The notes: generated by a model from the letters alone, not told the origin. A DNA stretch of 42,696 nucleotides from Pandoraea sp. (GCA_031291335.1 JARLJF010000101.1:1-42696), one strand, 5' to 3'. Positions 8,584 through 18,222 are shown, counted from the first letter of the stretch. A program made the numbers and translations.

Positions 8584-9836
8584 TGGCGGGCACGGTTCAC
8601 GTCATCGGCGCCGGCCTTGCAGGGCTGGCCGCCGCGGTAAGGCTCGCCACGCGCGGCGTGTCGGTCGTGCTGCACGAGGCCGCACCGCAAGCGGGCGGGC
8701 GTTGCCGCTCCTACTTCGACCGGCAGTTGAACGCCGTGATCGACAACGGCAATCATCTGGTGCTCTCGGGCAATACGACGATGCGTGAATTCACGCGCAC
8801 CATCGGCGCCGAGCACACGCTGACCGGCCCCGATCGCGCCGAGTTCGCGTTCATCGATCTCGATAGCGACGAACGCTGGACGGTGCGTCTGTCGGAAGGC
8901 CGGCTGCCGTGGTGGATCTTCGACAAAAATGCTCGGGTGCCGGGCACGAAGTGGTCGGACTATCTGTCGCTCGCGCCGCTGCTGCGCGCAGGGCCCGATG
9001 CGACGATGACTGACGCCATGAATTGCCCGCCCATGCTGTACCAGCGGCTGATTCACCCGTTGTTTCTGGCGGTGCTCAACGCCGATCCGGCCGAAGGCTC
9101 GGCGCAGATGGCGGCCGCTGTCATTCGCGAGACGCTGGCGGCGGGTGGCAAGGCTTGTCATCCGCTGATTGCGAGCGAGGGACTGGACGTATCGTTCGTC
9201 ACGCCCGCGTTGGCCTTCCTGGAAGCGAAGGGCGCGCGCGTGATGATGCAGCACCGTGTGCGGGCGTTGAACTATGCACCGGACGGCAGCCGCGTCGAAT
9301 CGATTGATTTTGGCGATGGCCCGGAAGCCCTTGGGGCCGACGATGCCGTCGTGCTCGCCGTGCCGCCGAATGTCGCGGCCGCGCTGGTGCCGGAGCTGAC
9401 CACGCCGGATGAATACCGGGCTATCGTGAACGCCCATTTTCAGGTGCCGCCGCCGCCGGGTTGCCCGCCGATGATCGGTGTGGTGAATGGTGTGAGCGAC
9501 TGGATTTTCGCCTTCGATGGCCGTCTGTCGGTCACGATCAGCGGTGCGGATCATCTGCTCGACGAATCGCGGGAATCGCTCGCGCTTCGGATCTGGGAGG
9601 AGGTCGCCCGCGCCTGTCAGGTGCCGTCCACGCCGATGCCGGTGTGGCAGTTGGTGCGTGAGAAGCGCGCCACGTTTGCGGCAACGCCGGCGCAGGACAA
9701 GCGTCGTCCCGGTGTGAAGACGCGCTGGCGCAATCTCGTGCTGGCCGGCGACTGGACGGCCACCGGGTTGCCCGCGACCATCGAGGGCGCGCTGCGCAGC
9801 GGCAACCGGGCGGCTGACGTGCTGCGTCCGGCCTGA
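8583..9836 (+). CDS. hpnE: Hydroxysqualene dehydroxylase HpnE
   Basis: A 417-residue FAD-dependent amine oxidase/desaturase-type protein that completes squalene formation by reducing hydroxysqualene. The N-terminal dinucleotide fold VIGAGLAGLAAAVRLA with the following glutamate (VVLHEAAPQAGGRC) binds FAD, and the C-terminal LAGDWTATGLPATIEGAL closes the FAD site. ATG 8583 overlaps the hpnD stop codon by one base. A 120-base gap separates it from shc; it contains a small GCCGGG/CCCGGC hairpin (9863-9882) but no T-run, so shc may be partly co-transcribed. Confidence 0.92.
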   Translation: MAGTVHVIGAGLAGLAAAVRLATRGVSVVLHEAAPQAGGRCRSYFDRQLNAVIDNGNHLVLSGNTTMREFTRTIGAEHTLTGPDRAEFAFIDLDSDERWTVRLSEGRLPWWIFDKNARVPGTKWSDYLSLAPLLRAGPDATMTDAMNCPPMLYQRLIHPLFLAVLNADPAEGSAQMAAAVIRETLAAGGKACHPLIASEGLDVSFVTPALAFLEAKGARVMMQHRVRALNYAPDGSRVESIDFGDGPEALGADDAVVLAVPPNVAAALVPELTTPDEYRAIVNAHFQVPPPPGCPPMIGVVNGVSDWIFAFDGRLSVTISGADHLLDESRESLALRIWEEVARACQVPSTPMPVWQLVREKRATFAATPAQDKRRPGVKTRWRNLVLAGDWTATGLPATIEGALRSGNRAADVLRPA

Positions 9837-9956
9837 GCCCTGTCAGATCGTCTTACGCGCCAGCCGGGCAGCAGAACCCGGCGCAATCGCAAGAGTGAAT
9901 GTTTAACCGGCGTGTACCCCGCGCCGCTCATACGCCTTTGAGTAGGCAAGAACGCC

Positions 9957-12029
9957 ATGGATACGATACGCGATGCTTCCGAAAAGGAAGCGCGACGCAC
10001 GGCCACTGCCACGGCCGTGGACCTCAAACTGCATACCGAACTTGCCCAGAAGGTGAGCACGGCAATGGCCACGCAGACCCTTGAAACCGGAATCGACCGT
10101 TCGATCACGGCATTGCTCGACCTGCAACAAGACGACGGTCACTGGCTGTTCGAACTGGAAGCCGACTCGACCATTCCGGCCGAGTACGTGTTGCTTCGTC
10201 ACCATCTGGGTGAGAAGGTCGATGCTGAACTCGAAGCGAAGATCGCCGCGTATCTGCGCCGTATTCAGGGTGACCATGGCGGCTGGCCGCTGTTTCACAA
10301 CGGCAAGTTCGACATGAGCGCCAGCGTGAAGGCGTACTTCGCGCTCAAGATGATCGGCGAGCCGATCGACGCCCCGCATATGGTGCGCGCCCGTGAGGCC
10401 ATCCTCTCGCGCGGCGGCGCACAGAATTCGAACGTCTTCACGCGCATTCTGCTGGCACTCTACGGCGTGCTCGAATGGAAAGCCGTGCCGATGATGCCCG
10501 TCGAGATCATGCTGCTGCCGCAGTGGTTCCCCTTCCATCTGTCGAAGGTGTCGTACTGGGCGCGCACCGTGATCGTGCCGCTGCTCGTGCTGCAGGCGAA
10601 GCGTCCGCGTGCGCGCAATCTGAAGGGCGTGGGCATCGACGAACTATTCATCGGCAGCCCCAAGGACGTGGGTCCGCCCAAGCGCGCACCGCATCAGAGC
10701 CGTTTCTGGTTCACGTTCTTCTCGGGGGTCGATCATGTGCTGCGCGTGCTCGATCCGTTCTTCCCCAAGAAGCTGCGCGAGAAGTCGATTCAGCGTGCCG
10801 TCGATTTCGTCGAAGAGCGTCTGAACGGTGAAGACGGTCTCGGCGCGATTTATCCGGCGATGGCCAACTCGGTCATGATGTACGACGTGCTCGGCTATCC
10901 GGAAGATCATCCGAGCCGCGCGATCGCGCGCAAGTCGGTCGAGAAGCTGGTGACGCCGGCCGATGACGAGACGTACGTGCAGCCGTGTCTGTCGCCGGTG
11001 TGGGACACCGCCTTGTCGGCACACGCGTTGCTGGAAACGGGGGACAAGCGTGCCATCGAACTGGCGGGCAAGGGCCTCGAGTGGCTCATTCCTCTGCAAA
11101 TTCTGGATGTGCGCGGCGACTGGATTTCGCGTCGTCCGAACGTGCGTCCGGGCGGCTGGGCCTTCCAGTTTGCCAACCCCCATTACCCGGACGTGGACGA
11201 CACCGCTGTCGTCGCTATGGCGATGGATCGTTACGAGAAGCTCGCCGGCACCTTCGAGAACGACAAGGTCGATGCGAGCGCGCGTCCGATGCGTTACGCG
11301 ATCGATCGCGGCACGGAGTGGGTCATCGGCATGCAGAGCAGCAACGGTGGCTGGGGGGCGTTCGAGCCCGAGAACACTCACCTGTATCTGAACAACATTC
11401 CGTTTTCGGATCACGGCGCACTGCTCGACCCGCCGACGGTGGATGTCTCCGCGCGCTGCCTGTCGATGCTGGCGCAACTGCCGCAATCGCCGGAGCGCAA
11501 GGCGTCTGCGGATCTGGCGTTGAAATACATTCTCGACGATCAGGAAGCCGACGGTAGCTGGTACGGCCGCTGGGGCATGAATTTCGTGTACGGGACGTGG
11601 TCTGCAATGTGCGGCTTGCGTGGCGCAGGGTTGGCGCCCGAGCATCCGGCATTGGCGCGTGCCGCGCAGTGGCTCATGTCGATCCAGAACGCCGACGGCG
11701 GCTGGGGCGAGGACGGCGACAGCTACAAGCTCGACTACAAGGGCTATGAAGCGGCGCCGAGCACGGCATCGCAGACGGCCTGGGCGTTGCTCGGCCTGAT
11801 GGCTGCGGGCAAGGCCAGCGATCCGGCGGTCAAGCGCGGTGTCGACTATCTGCTCAACACGCAGAACGACGAAGGGCTGTGGGACGAAGAAATCTACACC
11901 GCGACAGGTTTCCCACGCGTGTTCTATCTGCGTTATCACGGCTACCGCAAGTTCTTCCCGCTGTGGGCACTCGCGCGTTATCGCAACCTGACGGTGCGTA
12001 ACGATTGCCCCGTGCCCTGCGGCATGTAA
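9957..12029 (+). CDS. shc: Squalene-hopene cyclase
   Basis: A 690-residue, peripherally membrane-bound cyclase that turns squalene into hopene/diplopterol in one cationic cascade. The catalytic acid motif DxDD is present as D412-V-D414-D415 (followed by TA), and several QW repeats are visible (DGHWLFELE, NGGWGAFE, DGSWYGRWG, ADGGWGEDGD, EGLWDE). The usual length is about 650-690. ATG 9957 has only a weak ribosome site. An in-frame ATG at 10062, preceded by AGAAGG, would give a protein 35 residues shorter that still contains the whole conserved domain, so the start is uncertain. hpnG follows after 12 bases. Confidence 0.95.
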   Translation: MDTIRDASEKEARRTATATAVDLKLHTELAQKVSTAMATQTLETGIDRSITALLDLQQDDGHWLFELEADSTIPAEYVLLRHHLGEKVDAELEAKIAAYLRRIQGDHGGWPLFHNGKFDMSASVKAYFALKMIGEPIDAPHMVRAREAILSRGGAQNSNVFTRILLALYGVLEWKAVPMMPVEIMLLPQWFPFHLSKVSYWARTVIVPLLVLQAKRPRARNLKGVGIDELFIGSPKDVGPPKRAPHQSRFWFTFFSGVDHVLRVLDPFFPKKLREKSIQRAVDFVEERLNGEDGLGAIYPAMANSVMMYDVLGYPEDHPSRAIARKSVEKLVTPADDETYVQPCLSPVWDTALSAHALLETGDKRAIELAGKGLEWLIPLQILDVRGDWISRRPNVRPGGWAFQFANPHYPDVDDTAVVAMAMDRYEKLAGTFENDKVDASARPMRYAIDRGTEWVIGMQSSNGGWGAFEPENTHLYLNNIPFSDHGALLDPPTVDVSARCLSMLAQLPQSPERKASADLALKYILDDQEADGSWYGRWGMNFVYGTWSAMCGLRGAGLAPEHPALARAAQWLMSIQNADGGWGEDGDSYKLDYKGYEAAPSTASQTAWALLGLMAAGKASDPAVKRGVDYLLNTQNDEGLWDEEIYTATGFPRVFYLRYHGYRKFFPLWALARYRNLTVRNDCPVPCGM

Positions 12030-12041
12030 CACGCGAACGCC

Positions 12042-12737
12042 ATGAACCCGCCCATCATCGTTGTGACCGGCATGCCCTTCGAAGCCCGCATTGCGCGCGG
12101 TGACGGGGTGCTCGTGGTCTGCGCACAGAACAACACGCTGGCCGCAGACCTGGAGGCCGCCATTGCCCGTGATGGCGCGCGAGGACTGGTGAGCTTTGGC
12201 ACGGCGGGTGGTTTGATTCCCGGTGTGAAGCCCGGTCAGTGGGTGATTGCGCACAAGGTGCTGGACATGCCGCAGCGGGCGCGCGAGTACGTGTCGGCCA
12301 TTGCCTGGGCCGATGCGTTGCGTCGTGCCATGCCGGGTGCCCTGCGCGCCGATCTGGCCGGTGTGACCGCGCCCGTGGTGAATGCCGACGACAAGGCCGC
12401 ATTGTTCCGCGAGAGCGGGGCGGCGGCGGCCGATATGGAGTCGCATATCGTGGCGCGCGTGGCGCAGGCGCACGGATTGCCGTTCGTCGCGGCACGGGTG
12501 GTGATCGACCCGGCGGAGCGTTCGCTCCCTCCGGCGGCGCTCGCCGGACTGCGCAGCGACGGCTCAACCGACATCCTCGGCGTGCTGCGCTCGCTTGCCG
12601 TCAATCCGCTGCAACTGCCTGCGTTGCTGCGCGTTGGGAAAGACGCAAGCCTGGCCAAGCAGGCCATGCGTCACGGACGCCAGATCGTCGCCCTCAAGCT
12701 GGGGGACGGCTTCGGTGCCGCCGCCGCAGGCATCTGA
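12042..12737 (+). CDS. hpnG: Adenosylhopane nucleosidase/phosphorylase HpnG
   Basis: A 231-residue nucleoside phosphorylase-fold protein. In known hopanoid pathways HpnG removes adenine from adenosylhopane (the HpnH product) to give a ribosylhopane derivative on the way to bacteriohopanetetrol. The N-terminal IIVVTGMPFEARIA, LVSFGTAGGLIPGVKPGQWV and AADMESHIVARVAQAHGLPF match the substrate-binding and conserved Met-Glu region of the phosphorylase superfamily. It is the last gene of the hpnD-hpnE-shc-hpnG run and is followed by a strong bidirectional terminator shared with convergent hpnB. Confidence 0.9.
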   Translation: MNPPIIVVTGMPFEARIARGDGVLVVCAQNNTLAADLEAAIARDGARGLVSFGTAGGLIPGVKPGQWVIAHKVLDMPQRAREYVSAIAWADALRRAMPGALRADLAGVTAPVVNADDKAALFRESGAAAADMESHIVARVAQAHGLPFVAARVVIDPAERSLPPAALAGLRSDGSTDILGVLRSLAVNPLQLPALLRVGKDASLAKQAMRHGRQIVALKLGDGFGAAAAGI

Positions 12738-12761
12738 TCGCGTCGTTCGTCGTCACCCAGG

Positions 12762-12801
12762 AAAAATGCCAGCGCGTCTTCGCAGACGGGCTGGCATTTT
12801 T
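12762..12801. terminator. Bidirectional terminator between hpnG and hpnB
   Basis: A 12-bp stem AAAAATGCCAGC (12762-12773) / GCTGGCATTTTT (12790-12801) encloses, past one G-G mismatch, a further 5-bp CGTCT/AGACG stem with a TCGC loop. A-run and T-run flank it symmetrically, so it works on both strands at a convergent junction. Confidence 0.92.
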
Positions 12802-12830
12802 GTTTGGGGCGGGCGCTCGCGCGCGTCAGT

Positions 12831-14033
12831 TCATACGTCCGACGATTGCTGTCCGCGTGCCTGAGCGCGCCCCTTCCACATACCGCCACGACCGCGCCAG
12901 TGTTGCAGCGCCGAGTCGAACGTGAAGACGGTGTAGAGCGCCGCGACGAGCGGCAGGAGCGGCCCGAAGCTCGACGGCTGACGATAGAAGCGCAGCATCG
13001 GCAGGTACGACAGCGTCATCGCGATCCAGGCGAAGAGTCCCAGCCACTGAGCGATGCCCGATCCAAAGATCGTCATGGCCGGCGGCACGATGAACGTGAG
13101 CAGCAGCGACACGATGGTGCCCGCGAGCAGCACCGGCGAGTATTGCAACTGTGCATAGGCCGTGCGCGACACCATCTTGCGAATCTCGCCGAGGTTGTCG
13201 TACGGGCGCACGCTGATGGCACGCTCCGTGAGGCCCAGCCAGATCGCCCCTTGCTTCTTGAGCAGGCGCCCCATCGCGCAGTCGTCGATGATCTCGTCGC
13301 GAATCGCTTCGATACCGCCTCCGGCTTCGAGCGACGCACGATGAATCAGCATGCAGCCGCCCGCCGCCGCCGCCATGCGCTTCTTCGGATCGTTGACCCA
13401 CGCGAACGGGTACAGCATCTGGAAGAACAGCACGAATGCGGGGATCAGCGTGCGCTCGAACCACGCCGTGCAGCGCAGCTTCGCCATGAGCGAGACGAGC
13501 ACGCGATTGTCGCCGGTGGCGCGCGTGACCAGACGGCGCACGTTCTCGGGCGTATGGGCGATGTCGGCGTCGGTGTGCAGCAAGTAGTCGGGCGCGATGC
13601 CGTCGTCGTTCGTGCCGGGATCGCTCGCGAACGCAACACCCTGACGCACCGCCCACATCTTGCCGGTCCAGCCACCGGGCAGCGGCTGGCCGCCGAGCAC
13701 ATCCACACGACGCGTGAAACCATCGGCGGCGGCACGTGCAGTGGCTTCACGAGCGAGATCGGCTGTGCCGTCGTTGCTCTGGTCGTCAACGACCACGATG
13801 CGCAGCCGTCCCGCATAGTCCTGACGGCACAGCGATTCCACGACCTGTCCGATCGATTCCGCCTCGTTGCGCGCGGGAATGACGACGGCCACGGCGGGCC
13901 AGACATCAGGCAGGGGCAGACGGTCTTCGTCCAGATCGTCGCGCTCACGTGCGCGCCAGAAGCCGCCCTGCGAACTTAGCAGATAGATCCAGATAGCCAG
14001 CGACAACGCGGCAATCCAGGCCAAAACAGTCAT
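12831..14033 (-). CDS. hpnB: Hopanoid-associated glycosyltransferase HpnB
   Basis: A 400-residue membrane-bound family 2 glycosyltransferase. It has an N-terminal membrane segment (VLAWIAALSLAIWIYLL), a GT-A domain with VAVVIPARNEAESIGQVV and the DxD-type LLHTDADIAHT, an EIIDDCAMGRLLKKQG region, and two to three C-terminal membrane helices. The HpnB family is tied to hopanoid loci but its reaction is not established. Start ATG 14033 overlaps the hpnA stop codon (ATGA), showing translational coupling in the ispH-hpnH-hpnA-hpnB series. Confidence 0.9.
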   Translation of the reverse strand: MTVLAWIAALSLAIWIYLLSSQGGFWRARERDDLDEDRLPLPDVWPAVAVVIPARNEAESIGQVVESLCRQDYAGRLRIVVVDDQSNDGTADLAREATARAAADGFTRRVDVLGGQPLPGGWTGKMWAVRQGVAFASDPGTNDDGIAPDYLLHTDADIAHTPENVRRLVTRATGDNRVLVSLMAKLRCTAWFERTLIPAFVLFFQMLYPFAWVNDPKKRMAAAAGGCMLIHRASLEAGGGIEAIRDEIIDDCAMGRLLKKQGAIWLGLTERAISVRPYDNLGEIRKMVSRTAYAQLQYSPVLLAGTIVSLLLTFIVPPAMTIFGSGIAQWLGLFAWIAMTLSYLPMLRFYRQPSSFGPLLPLVAALYTVFTFDSALQHWRGRGGMWKGRAQARGQQSSDV

Positions 14034-15025
14034 GACAGATATCCGGCAGAACCAAACCAGGCGAGCGCGTCGCGCAGGCCTTCGGGGTAGGGGCGGGCGG
14101 TGTAGCCAAGCTCGCGCTTCGCCTTCTCGGATGAGAAGAACATGTGATAACGCGACATTTTCAGGCCATCGACGGTGACGAACGGCTCTTTGCCGGTGAA
14201 GCGCGCCACGCCTTGTGCCGCCATCGCCAGCGGATAGAGCGGCCACCGCGGCAGGGCGATCTTCGGCGCCTTGCGACCGACCATGCCCGCAATGGTGGCG
14301 AGCATGTCACGCAGCAGAACGTCGTCGCCGCCAAGAATGTAGCGCTCACCGATGCGGCCGCGCTCAAGGGCGAGCAGATGGCCTTCGGCGCAGTCGTCGA
14401 CGTGCACGAGATTCAGGCCCGTATCGACGAACGCGGGGATCTTGCCCTGCGCGGCTTCGACGATGATGCGCCCGGTGGGCGTGGGCTTGATGTCGCGCGG
14501 ACCGATAGGCGTAGACGGATTGACGATCACGGCGGGCAGGCCGTCGTTCGCGATCATCCGCTCGACCAGACGCTCGGCCGCGACCTTGCTGCGCTTGTAC
14601 ACGCCGATGGTCGTGGCTTCGTCGTTCGGGGAGGTTTCGTCGACGGGGCCGACGGCGTCGTGCACACGCAGCGTGGCAACGCTGCTGGTGTACACCACGC
14701 GCCCGACACCTGCACGCAGCGCGGCTTCCATCACCGTGCGCGTGCCGTCGATGTTGGCCCGCATGATGTCGTTGGGATCTTTCGCCCACAGACGATAGTC
14801 GGCGGCGACGTGGAGCAGGGCATCCACCCCGGCGAGCGCGCGTTGCATCGAGGCCGCATCGCGCATGTCGCCTTCCACGACTTCAACGGGCAGGTCGGCG
14901 AGGTTCGCACGCGGACTGGTGCCGCGCACCAGCAGGCGAACCTCGTGACCGCGCGCGAGCGCCGTGCGTGCGACCGCAGAACCGACGAACCCGGAGGCGC
15001 CGGTAACCAGCACACGCGACGGCAT
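14030..15025 (-). CDS. hpnA: Hopanoid-associated sugar epimerase HpnA
   Basis: A 331-residue NAD-dependent epimerase/dehydratase (extended SDR fold). The N-terminal VTGASGFVGSAVAR binds the cofactor; VVYTSSVATL and the catalytic VYKRSKVAAE (Tyr-x3-Lys) follow. HpnA proteins accompany HpnB in hopanoid clusters and are thought to act on a sugar nucleotide or on the ribosyl side chain, but the substrate is unproven. It directly abuts hpnH upstream (no gap) and overlaps hpnB downstream by four bases. Confidence 0.9.
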   Translation of the reverse strand: MPSRVLVTGASGFVGSAVARTALARGHEVRLLVRGTSPRANLADLPVEVVEGDMRDAASMQRALAGVDALLHVAADYRLWAKDPNDIMRANIDGTRTVMEAALRAGVGRVVYTSSVATLRVHDAVGPVDETSPNDEATTIGVYKRSKVAAERLVERMIANDGLPAVIVNPSTPIGPRDIKPTPTGRIIVEAAQGKIPAFVDTGLNLVHVDDCAEGHLLALERGRIGERYILGGDDVLLRDMLATIAGMVGRKAPKIALPRWPLYPLAMAAQGVARFTGKEPFVTVDGLKMSRYHMFFSSEKAKRELGYTARPYPEGLRDALAWFGSAGYLS

Positions 15026-16147
15026 TTACGCCTTGACCCGGCGCAGTTCGTCGAGCTTGATCTCGACGTGCTTGGAGAACACGAACTCGGCCGGACGCTG
15101 CTTGGCGAACGAGACGTCTTCGGCCATCGGGCCATCGGTACGTACGCCCTTGAGCGCCACACCCAGCGCGCGCAACGGACGCGTCAGCGTCTCGTTCACG
15201 GCCGTGGCTTCGAAGCCGCTGTGCACCATGCAGTCGGCGCACTTCTCGTAGTTGCCCACACCGTACTTGTCCCAGTCGGTGGTGTTCATCAGTTCCGTGT
15301 ACGTCTTGGCATAGCCTTCGCCAAGCAGGTAGCACGGACGCTGCCAGCCGAACACGGTACGCGTCGGGTTGCCCCACGGCGTGCAGTGGTACGAACGGTT
15401 GCCGGCGAGGAAGTCCAGGAACAGGCTCGACTGGCTGAACGTCCAGTCCTTGCCGCCGTTGCCGCGCTTGAGAATGTCGCGGAACAGTTGCTTGGTCTTC
15501 GAGCGGTTCAGGAAGTGCTGCTGATCCGGGGCGCGCTCGTAGGCGTAGCCCGGCGAAACGGTGATGCCGTCGAGGCCCAGCTCCTTCGTCGAATCGAAGA
15601 ACTTGGCGACCTTCTCCGGATCGGCGTTGTTGAACAGCGTGCAGTTGATGTTCACACGGAAGCCGCGCGACTTGGCGAGCTTGATCGCGGACACGGCGCG
15701 GTCGTACACGCCTTCCTGCGACACCGCGGCGTCGTGCATTTCACGGTCGCCGTCGAGGTGAATCGACCAGACGAAGAACGGGCTCGGCTCGTAGTCGTCG
15801 ATCTTCTTCTCGAGCAACAGCGCGTTCGTGCACAGATAGACGAACTTCTTGCGCGCAATGATGCCCTTGACGATCTCAGGCATTTCCTTGTGCAGCAGCG
15901 GCTCGCCGCCGGCGATCGAGACCACCGGTGCGCCGCATTCGTCCACGGCGTCGAGCGAGTCCTTGAGCGAGACGCGCTGATTCAGGATGGGATCCGGATA
16001 GTCGATCTTGCCGCAGCCCGAGCAGGCCAGGTTGCAGCGGAACAGCGGTTCGAGCATCAGCACCAGCGGGTAGCGCTTGTTGCCCTTGAAGCGTTGCTTC
16101 ATCAGGTAGGCGCCAACATACGCCTGTTGCAGGAAGGGGATGGCCAA
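15026..16147 (-). CDS. hpnH: Adenosyl-hopene transferase HpnH, radical SAM
   Basis: A 373-residue radical SAM enzyme that joins the 5'-deoxyadenosyl group to hopene (diploptene), giving adenosylhopane, the first side-chain extension step. The cluster cysteines C38, C42 and C45 form CNLACSGC; GGEPLL follows downstream. The start is TTG 16147, which gives MAIPFLQQAYVGAYLMK and has AGGAG six to seven bases upstream; no ATG fits. It follows ispH by 23 bases and abuts hpnA, so it is in the middle of a four-gene minus-strand operon. Confidence 0.93.
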   Translation of the reverse strand: MAIPFLQQAYVGAYLMKQRFKGNKRYPLVLMLEPLFRCNLACSGCGKIDYPDPILNQRVSLKDSLDAVDECGAPVVSIAGGEPLLHKEMPEIVKGIIARKKFVYLCTNALLLEKKIDDYEPSPFFVWSIHLDGDREMHDAAVSQEGVYDRAVSAIKLAKSRGFRVNINCTLFNNADPEKVAKFFDSTKELGLDGITVSPGYAYERAPDQQHFLNRSKTKQLFRDILKRGNGGKDWTFSQSSLFLDFLAGNRSYHCTPWGNPTRTVFGWQRPCYLLGEGYAKTYTELMNTTDWDKYGVGNYEKCADCMVHSGFEATAVNETLTRPLRALGVALKGVRTDGPMAEDVSFAKQRPAEFVFSKHVEIKLDELRRVKA

Positions 16148-16170
16148 GTTCGGCTCCTGTTCGTGTTGCG

Positions 16171-17130
16171 TTAGCCAGCGACCGCGTGTTGCGCGGCGAC
16201 CGGCTCGGTTTTGATCAATTCCGACGGCAGGCGAAACTGGATGGTTTCCTCGATGCCGTCCATGAGAGTCACTTCGACCGTGTCGATGCGACGCAGCGCG
16301 TCGATCACGTCTTCGACCATGCGCTCGGGCGCGGACGCCCCGGCGGTAATGCCGATGCGGGCCTGACCGCGCACCCATTCCGGATTTACCTCGGAGCCGT
16401 CGGCCACGAGATAGCTCGGCAGCCCCATTTCGGAGCCGATTTCACGCAGGCGGTTCGAGTTCGAGCTGTTCGTCGCCCCGACCACCAGCAGTACGTCCAC
16501 ACGCTCGCACAGCTCGCGCACGGCGGTCTGGCGGTTCTGCGTGGCGTAGCAGATGTCTTTGGTATTCGGACCGACGATGTTGGTAAAGCGACGTTGCAGC
16601 GCAGCAATGATACCGCGAGTCTCGTCGACCGACAGTGTGGTCTGGGTCACGTACGACAGCGGCGTATTGTCGGCAAGCGGCAATGCGGCGACATCGTCTT
16701 CGGTCTGCACGAGATGCACAGGACCGTCGATCTGACCCATCGTCCCCTCGACTTCGGGGTGGCCCGCATGACCGATCAGAATGACTTCACGGCCGGCAGA
16801 CACATAGTTCTTGCCCTGGATGTGCACTTTGGTGACGAGCGGGCAGGTGGCATTGAGCACCTTCAGACCGCGAATTTCCGCTTCCTGTTCGACGACGCGT
16901 GCGACGCCATGGGCGCTGAAAATGGTGACAGCGCCCGCAGGGGCTTCGGACAATTCGTCGATAAAGCGCGCGCCCTTCGCCTTGAGCGAATCGACCACAT
17001 GCCTGTTGTGGACGATCTCATGGCGGACGTAGACCGGAGCCCCGTATTTTTCCAGGGCGCGCTCCACGATTTCGATGGCACGTATGACACCCGCACAAAA
17101 CCCGCGGGGTTGGGCAAGGAAGACTTGCAT
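16171..17130 (-). CDS. ispH: 4-hydroxy-3-methylbut-2-enyl diphosphate reductase IspH
   Basis: Last enzyme of the MEP pathway, reducing HMBPP to IPP and DMAPP with an iron-sulfur cluster. All three cluster cysteines are present: C12 (PRGFCAGV), C96 (NATCPLV) and C194 ([10 protein letters not shown]). The 319-residue length is normal. ATG 17130 has GGAGA nearby. Its place at the head of hpnH-hpnA-hpnB, inside the hopanoid locus, suggests that isoprenoid precursor supply is tuned with hopanoid synthesis. It may be a second, pathway-dedicated copy; the rest of the genome is not visible. Confidence 0.93.
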   Translation of the reverse strand: MQVFLAQPRGFCAGVIRAIEIVERALEKYGAPVYVRHEIVHNRHVVDSLKAKGARFIDELSEAPAGAVTIFSAHGVARVVEQEAEIRGLKVLNATCPLVTKVHIQGKNYVSAGREVILIGHAGHPEVEGTMGQIDGPVHLVQTEDDVAALPLADNTPLSYVTQTTLSVDETRGIIAALQRRFTNIVGPNTKDICYATQNRQTAVRELCERVDVLLVVGATNSSNSNRLREIGSEMGLPSYLVADGSEVNPEWVRGQARIGITAGASAPERMVEDVIDALRRIDTVEVTLMDGIEETIQFRLPSELIKTEPVAAQHAVAG

Positions 17131-17499
17131 TCAGCTCTCCGGCTCAGATCGGCCGGGATGGCGATTCTATCGGGTGTCCATGTCGTAAAACTATGGCTTC
17201 ATGGAGCGCGCGGCGCCAGTTTCGATGGCAATTCGCGCACACCCGTGGGGGGACCGCCGTCCGGTCGTTTGACAAGCAGCGATTGTAACCGCCGCGGCCA
17301 AATATTGCTGACGACCCCCTGTGGGAAGACGCCAGCGAGTGTTGCATAAATGTTGACGAATCGGCGCTTATCTGGAATGCATCTGCACCGAATCTGCCGC
17401 CAAGTCGGCGACGCCGGGGCGAATGCCATGACGCTGGCGTCCTGGATGGGCCGCGCCTTTCATGGCATTCGTCGTTAAGCTGTTGGTAAGTCGTTGATT
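17131..17499. other. 369-base gap between hpnM and ispH
   Basis: No convincing gene. It holds a long inverted repeat near the hpnM end (listed separately) and a TAGAAT about 40 bases upstream of ispH that could be a minus-strand -10 element with a poor -35. The size suggests that ispH has its own promoter. Confidence 0.45.
17420..17471. repeat. 12-bp inverted repeat downstream of hpnM
   Basis: CGAATGCCATGA (17420-17431) and TCATGGCATTCG (17460-17471) are perfect complements with a 28-base spacer, just past the hpnM stop codon. No T-run follows, so it is not a classical terminator. It could be a 3'-end stabilising hairpin or a protein site. Confidence 0.5.
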
Positions 17500-18147
17500 T
17501 TATTTGCCGAAACGATCGTTCTTGTCGCGCAGGTACGCGATCAGGCTGTCGATGCCGCCTTGGGCGATACGGGCCTTGAACTGCGGCTGATACAACTGGA
17601 TGAGCCACGCATCGGCCACGTTCTCGCCCATCATGTTGATGTCGTAGATCTTCCAGCCTTTGTCGGTCTTGGCCAGACGGTAGGCCACCGAAAGATTGTC
17701 GCCCGTGCCGCTGACCGTGGCCCCGACCACCACATCGGTACTGTTCGCCGTGAGTTTGGCCGGGTCGAACTTGAACGAGATCTGCGTGCCACGCACTTGC
17801 GAGAGTTGCAGCGCAAAGGTGTTCACGAGCAATTGCTGAAACTGCTCGAAGACCTGCTGCTGCTGGGCCGGCGTGGCGGCGTCGAAGGCCTTCGTGCCCA
17901 CGGCATAGCGCGTGGTACGGTGGAAGTCGGTGTAAGGCAGGAAGTCGCGGGCGACCACGCGTGCGGTGGCCGCCACGTCGCCGTCGCGGGCGGCCGCATC
18001 GGCCTTTGCGCCCTTGACGACCGTCTCGACAGCCGTCTTCACCATATCGTTCGGATTAGCGCTGCTTGCCTGTGCCCAGGCGCTCGAAACGCCGCACAGG
18101 CCACTCAATGCGACGGCGGCAGTTGCCGTCACCAGAAATTTGTTCAT
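17500..18147 (-). CDS. hpnM: Hopanoid-associated MlaC/Ttg2D-like periplasmic protein HpnM
   Basis: A 215-residue exported protein. The N-terminus (MNKFLVTATAAVALSGLCG, then Ala-rich to AWAQA) is a signal peptide. The mature part is the MlaC/Ttg2D fold, a periplasmic lipid carrier family, with VARDFLPYTDFHRTTRYAVG and a C-terminal WKIYDINMMGENVADAWLIQLY stretch typical of the group. HpnM is found with HpnN and is believed to help move hopanoids between membranes. It is divergent from hpnN, which fits joint control from the 239-base region between them. Confidence 0.88.
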   Translation of the reverse strand: MNKFLVTATAAVALSGLCGVSSAWAQASSANPNDMVKTAVETVVKGAKADAAARDGDVAATARVVARDFLPYTDFHRTTRYAVGTKAFDAATPAQQQQVFEQFQQLLVNTFALQLSQVRGTQISFKFDPAKLTANSTDVVVGATVSGTGDNLSVAYRLAKTDKGWKIYDINMMGENVADAWLIQLYQPQFKARIAQGGIDSLIAYLRDKNDRFGK

Positions 18148-18216
18148 ACCAGCTCGTCTTCGTCGGTTTTAGTCGGTTAAAACGGGTAGGGCCGTAGTGT
18201 AGTGCACGCGGCCTTG

Positions 18217-18222
18217 TATACT
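18217..18222 (+). promoter_or_regulatory. Possible -10 element of hpnN
   Basis: TATACT sits in the hpnM-hpnN divergent gap, 165 bases upstream of hpnN. The -35 region is weak, so confidence is low. Confidence 0.3.

Noticed and set aside
10644..12473. 609-codon minus-strand open frame
   Set aside because: Antisense to squalene-hopene cyclase and hpnG; composition is typical of GC-rich shadow frames and no domain is seen.
14144..16174. 676-codon plus-strand open frame
   Set aside because: Antisense to hpnA and hpnH, both of which have clear family motifs and overlapping operon starts.
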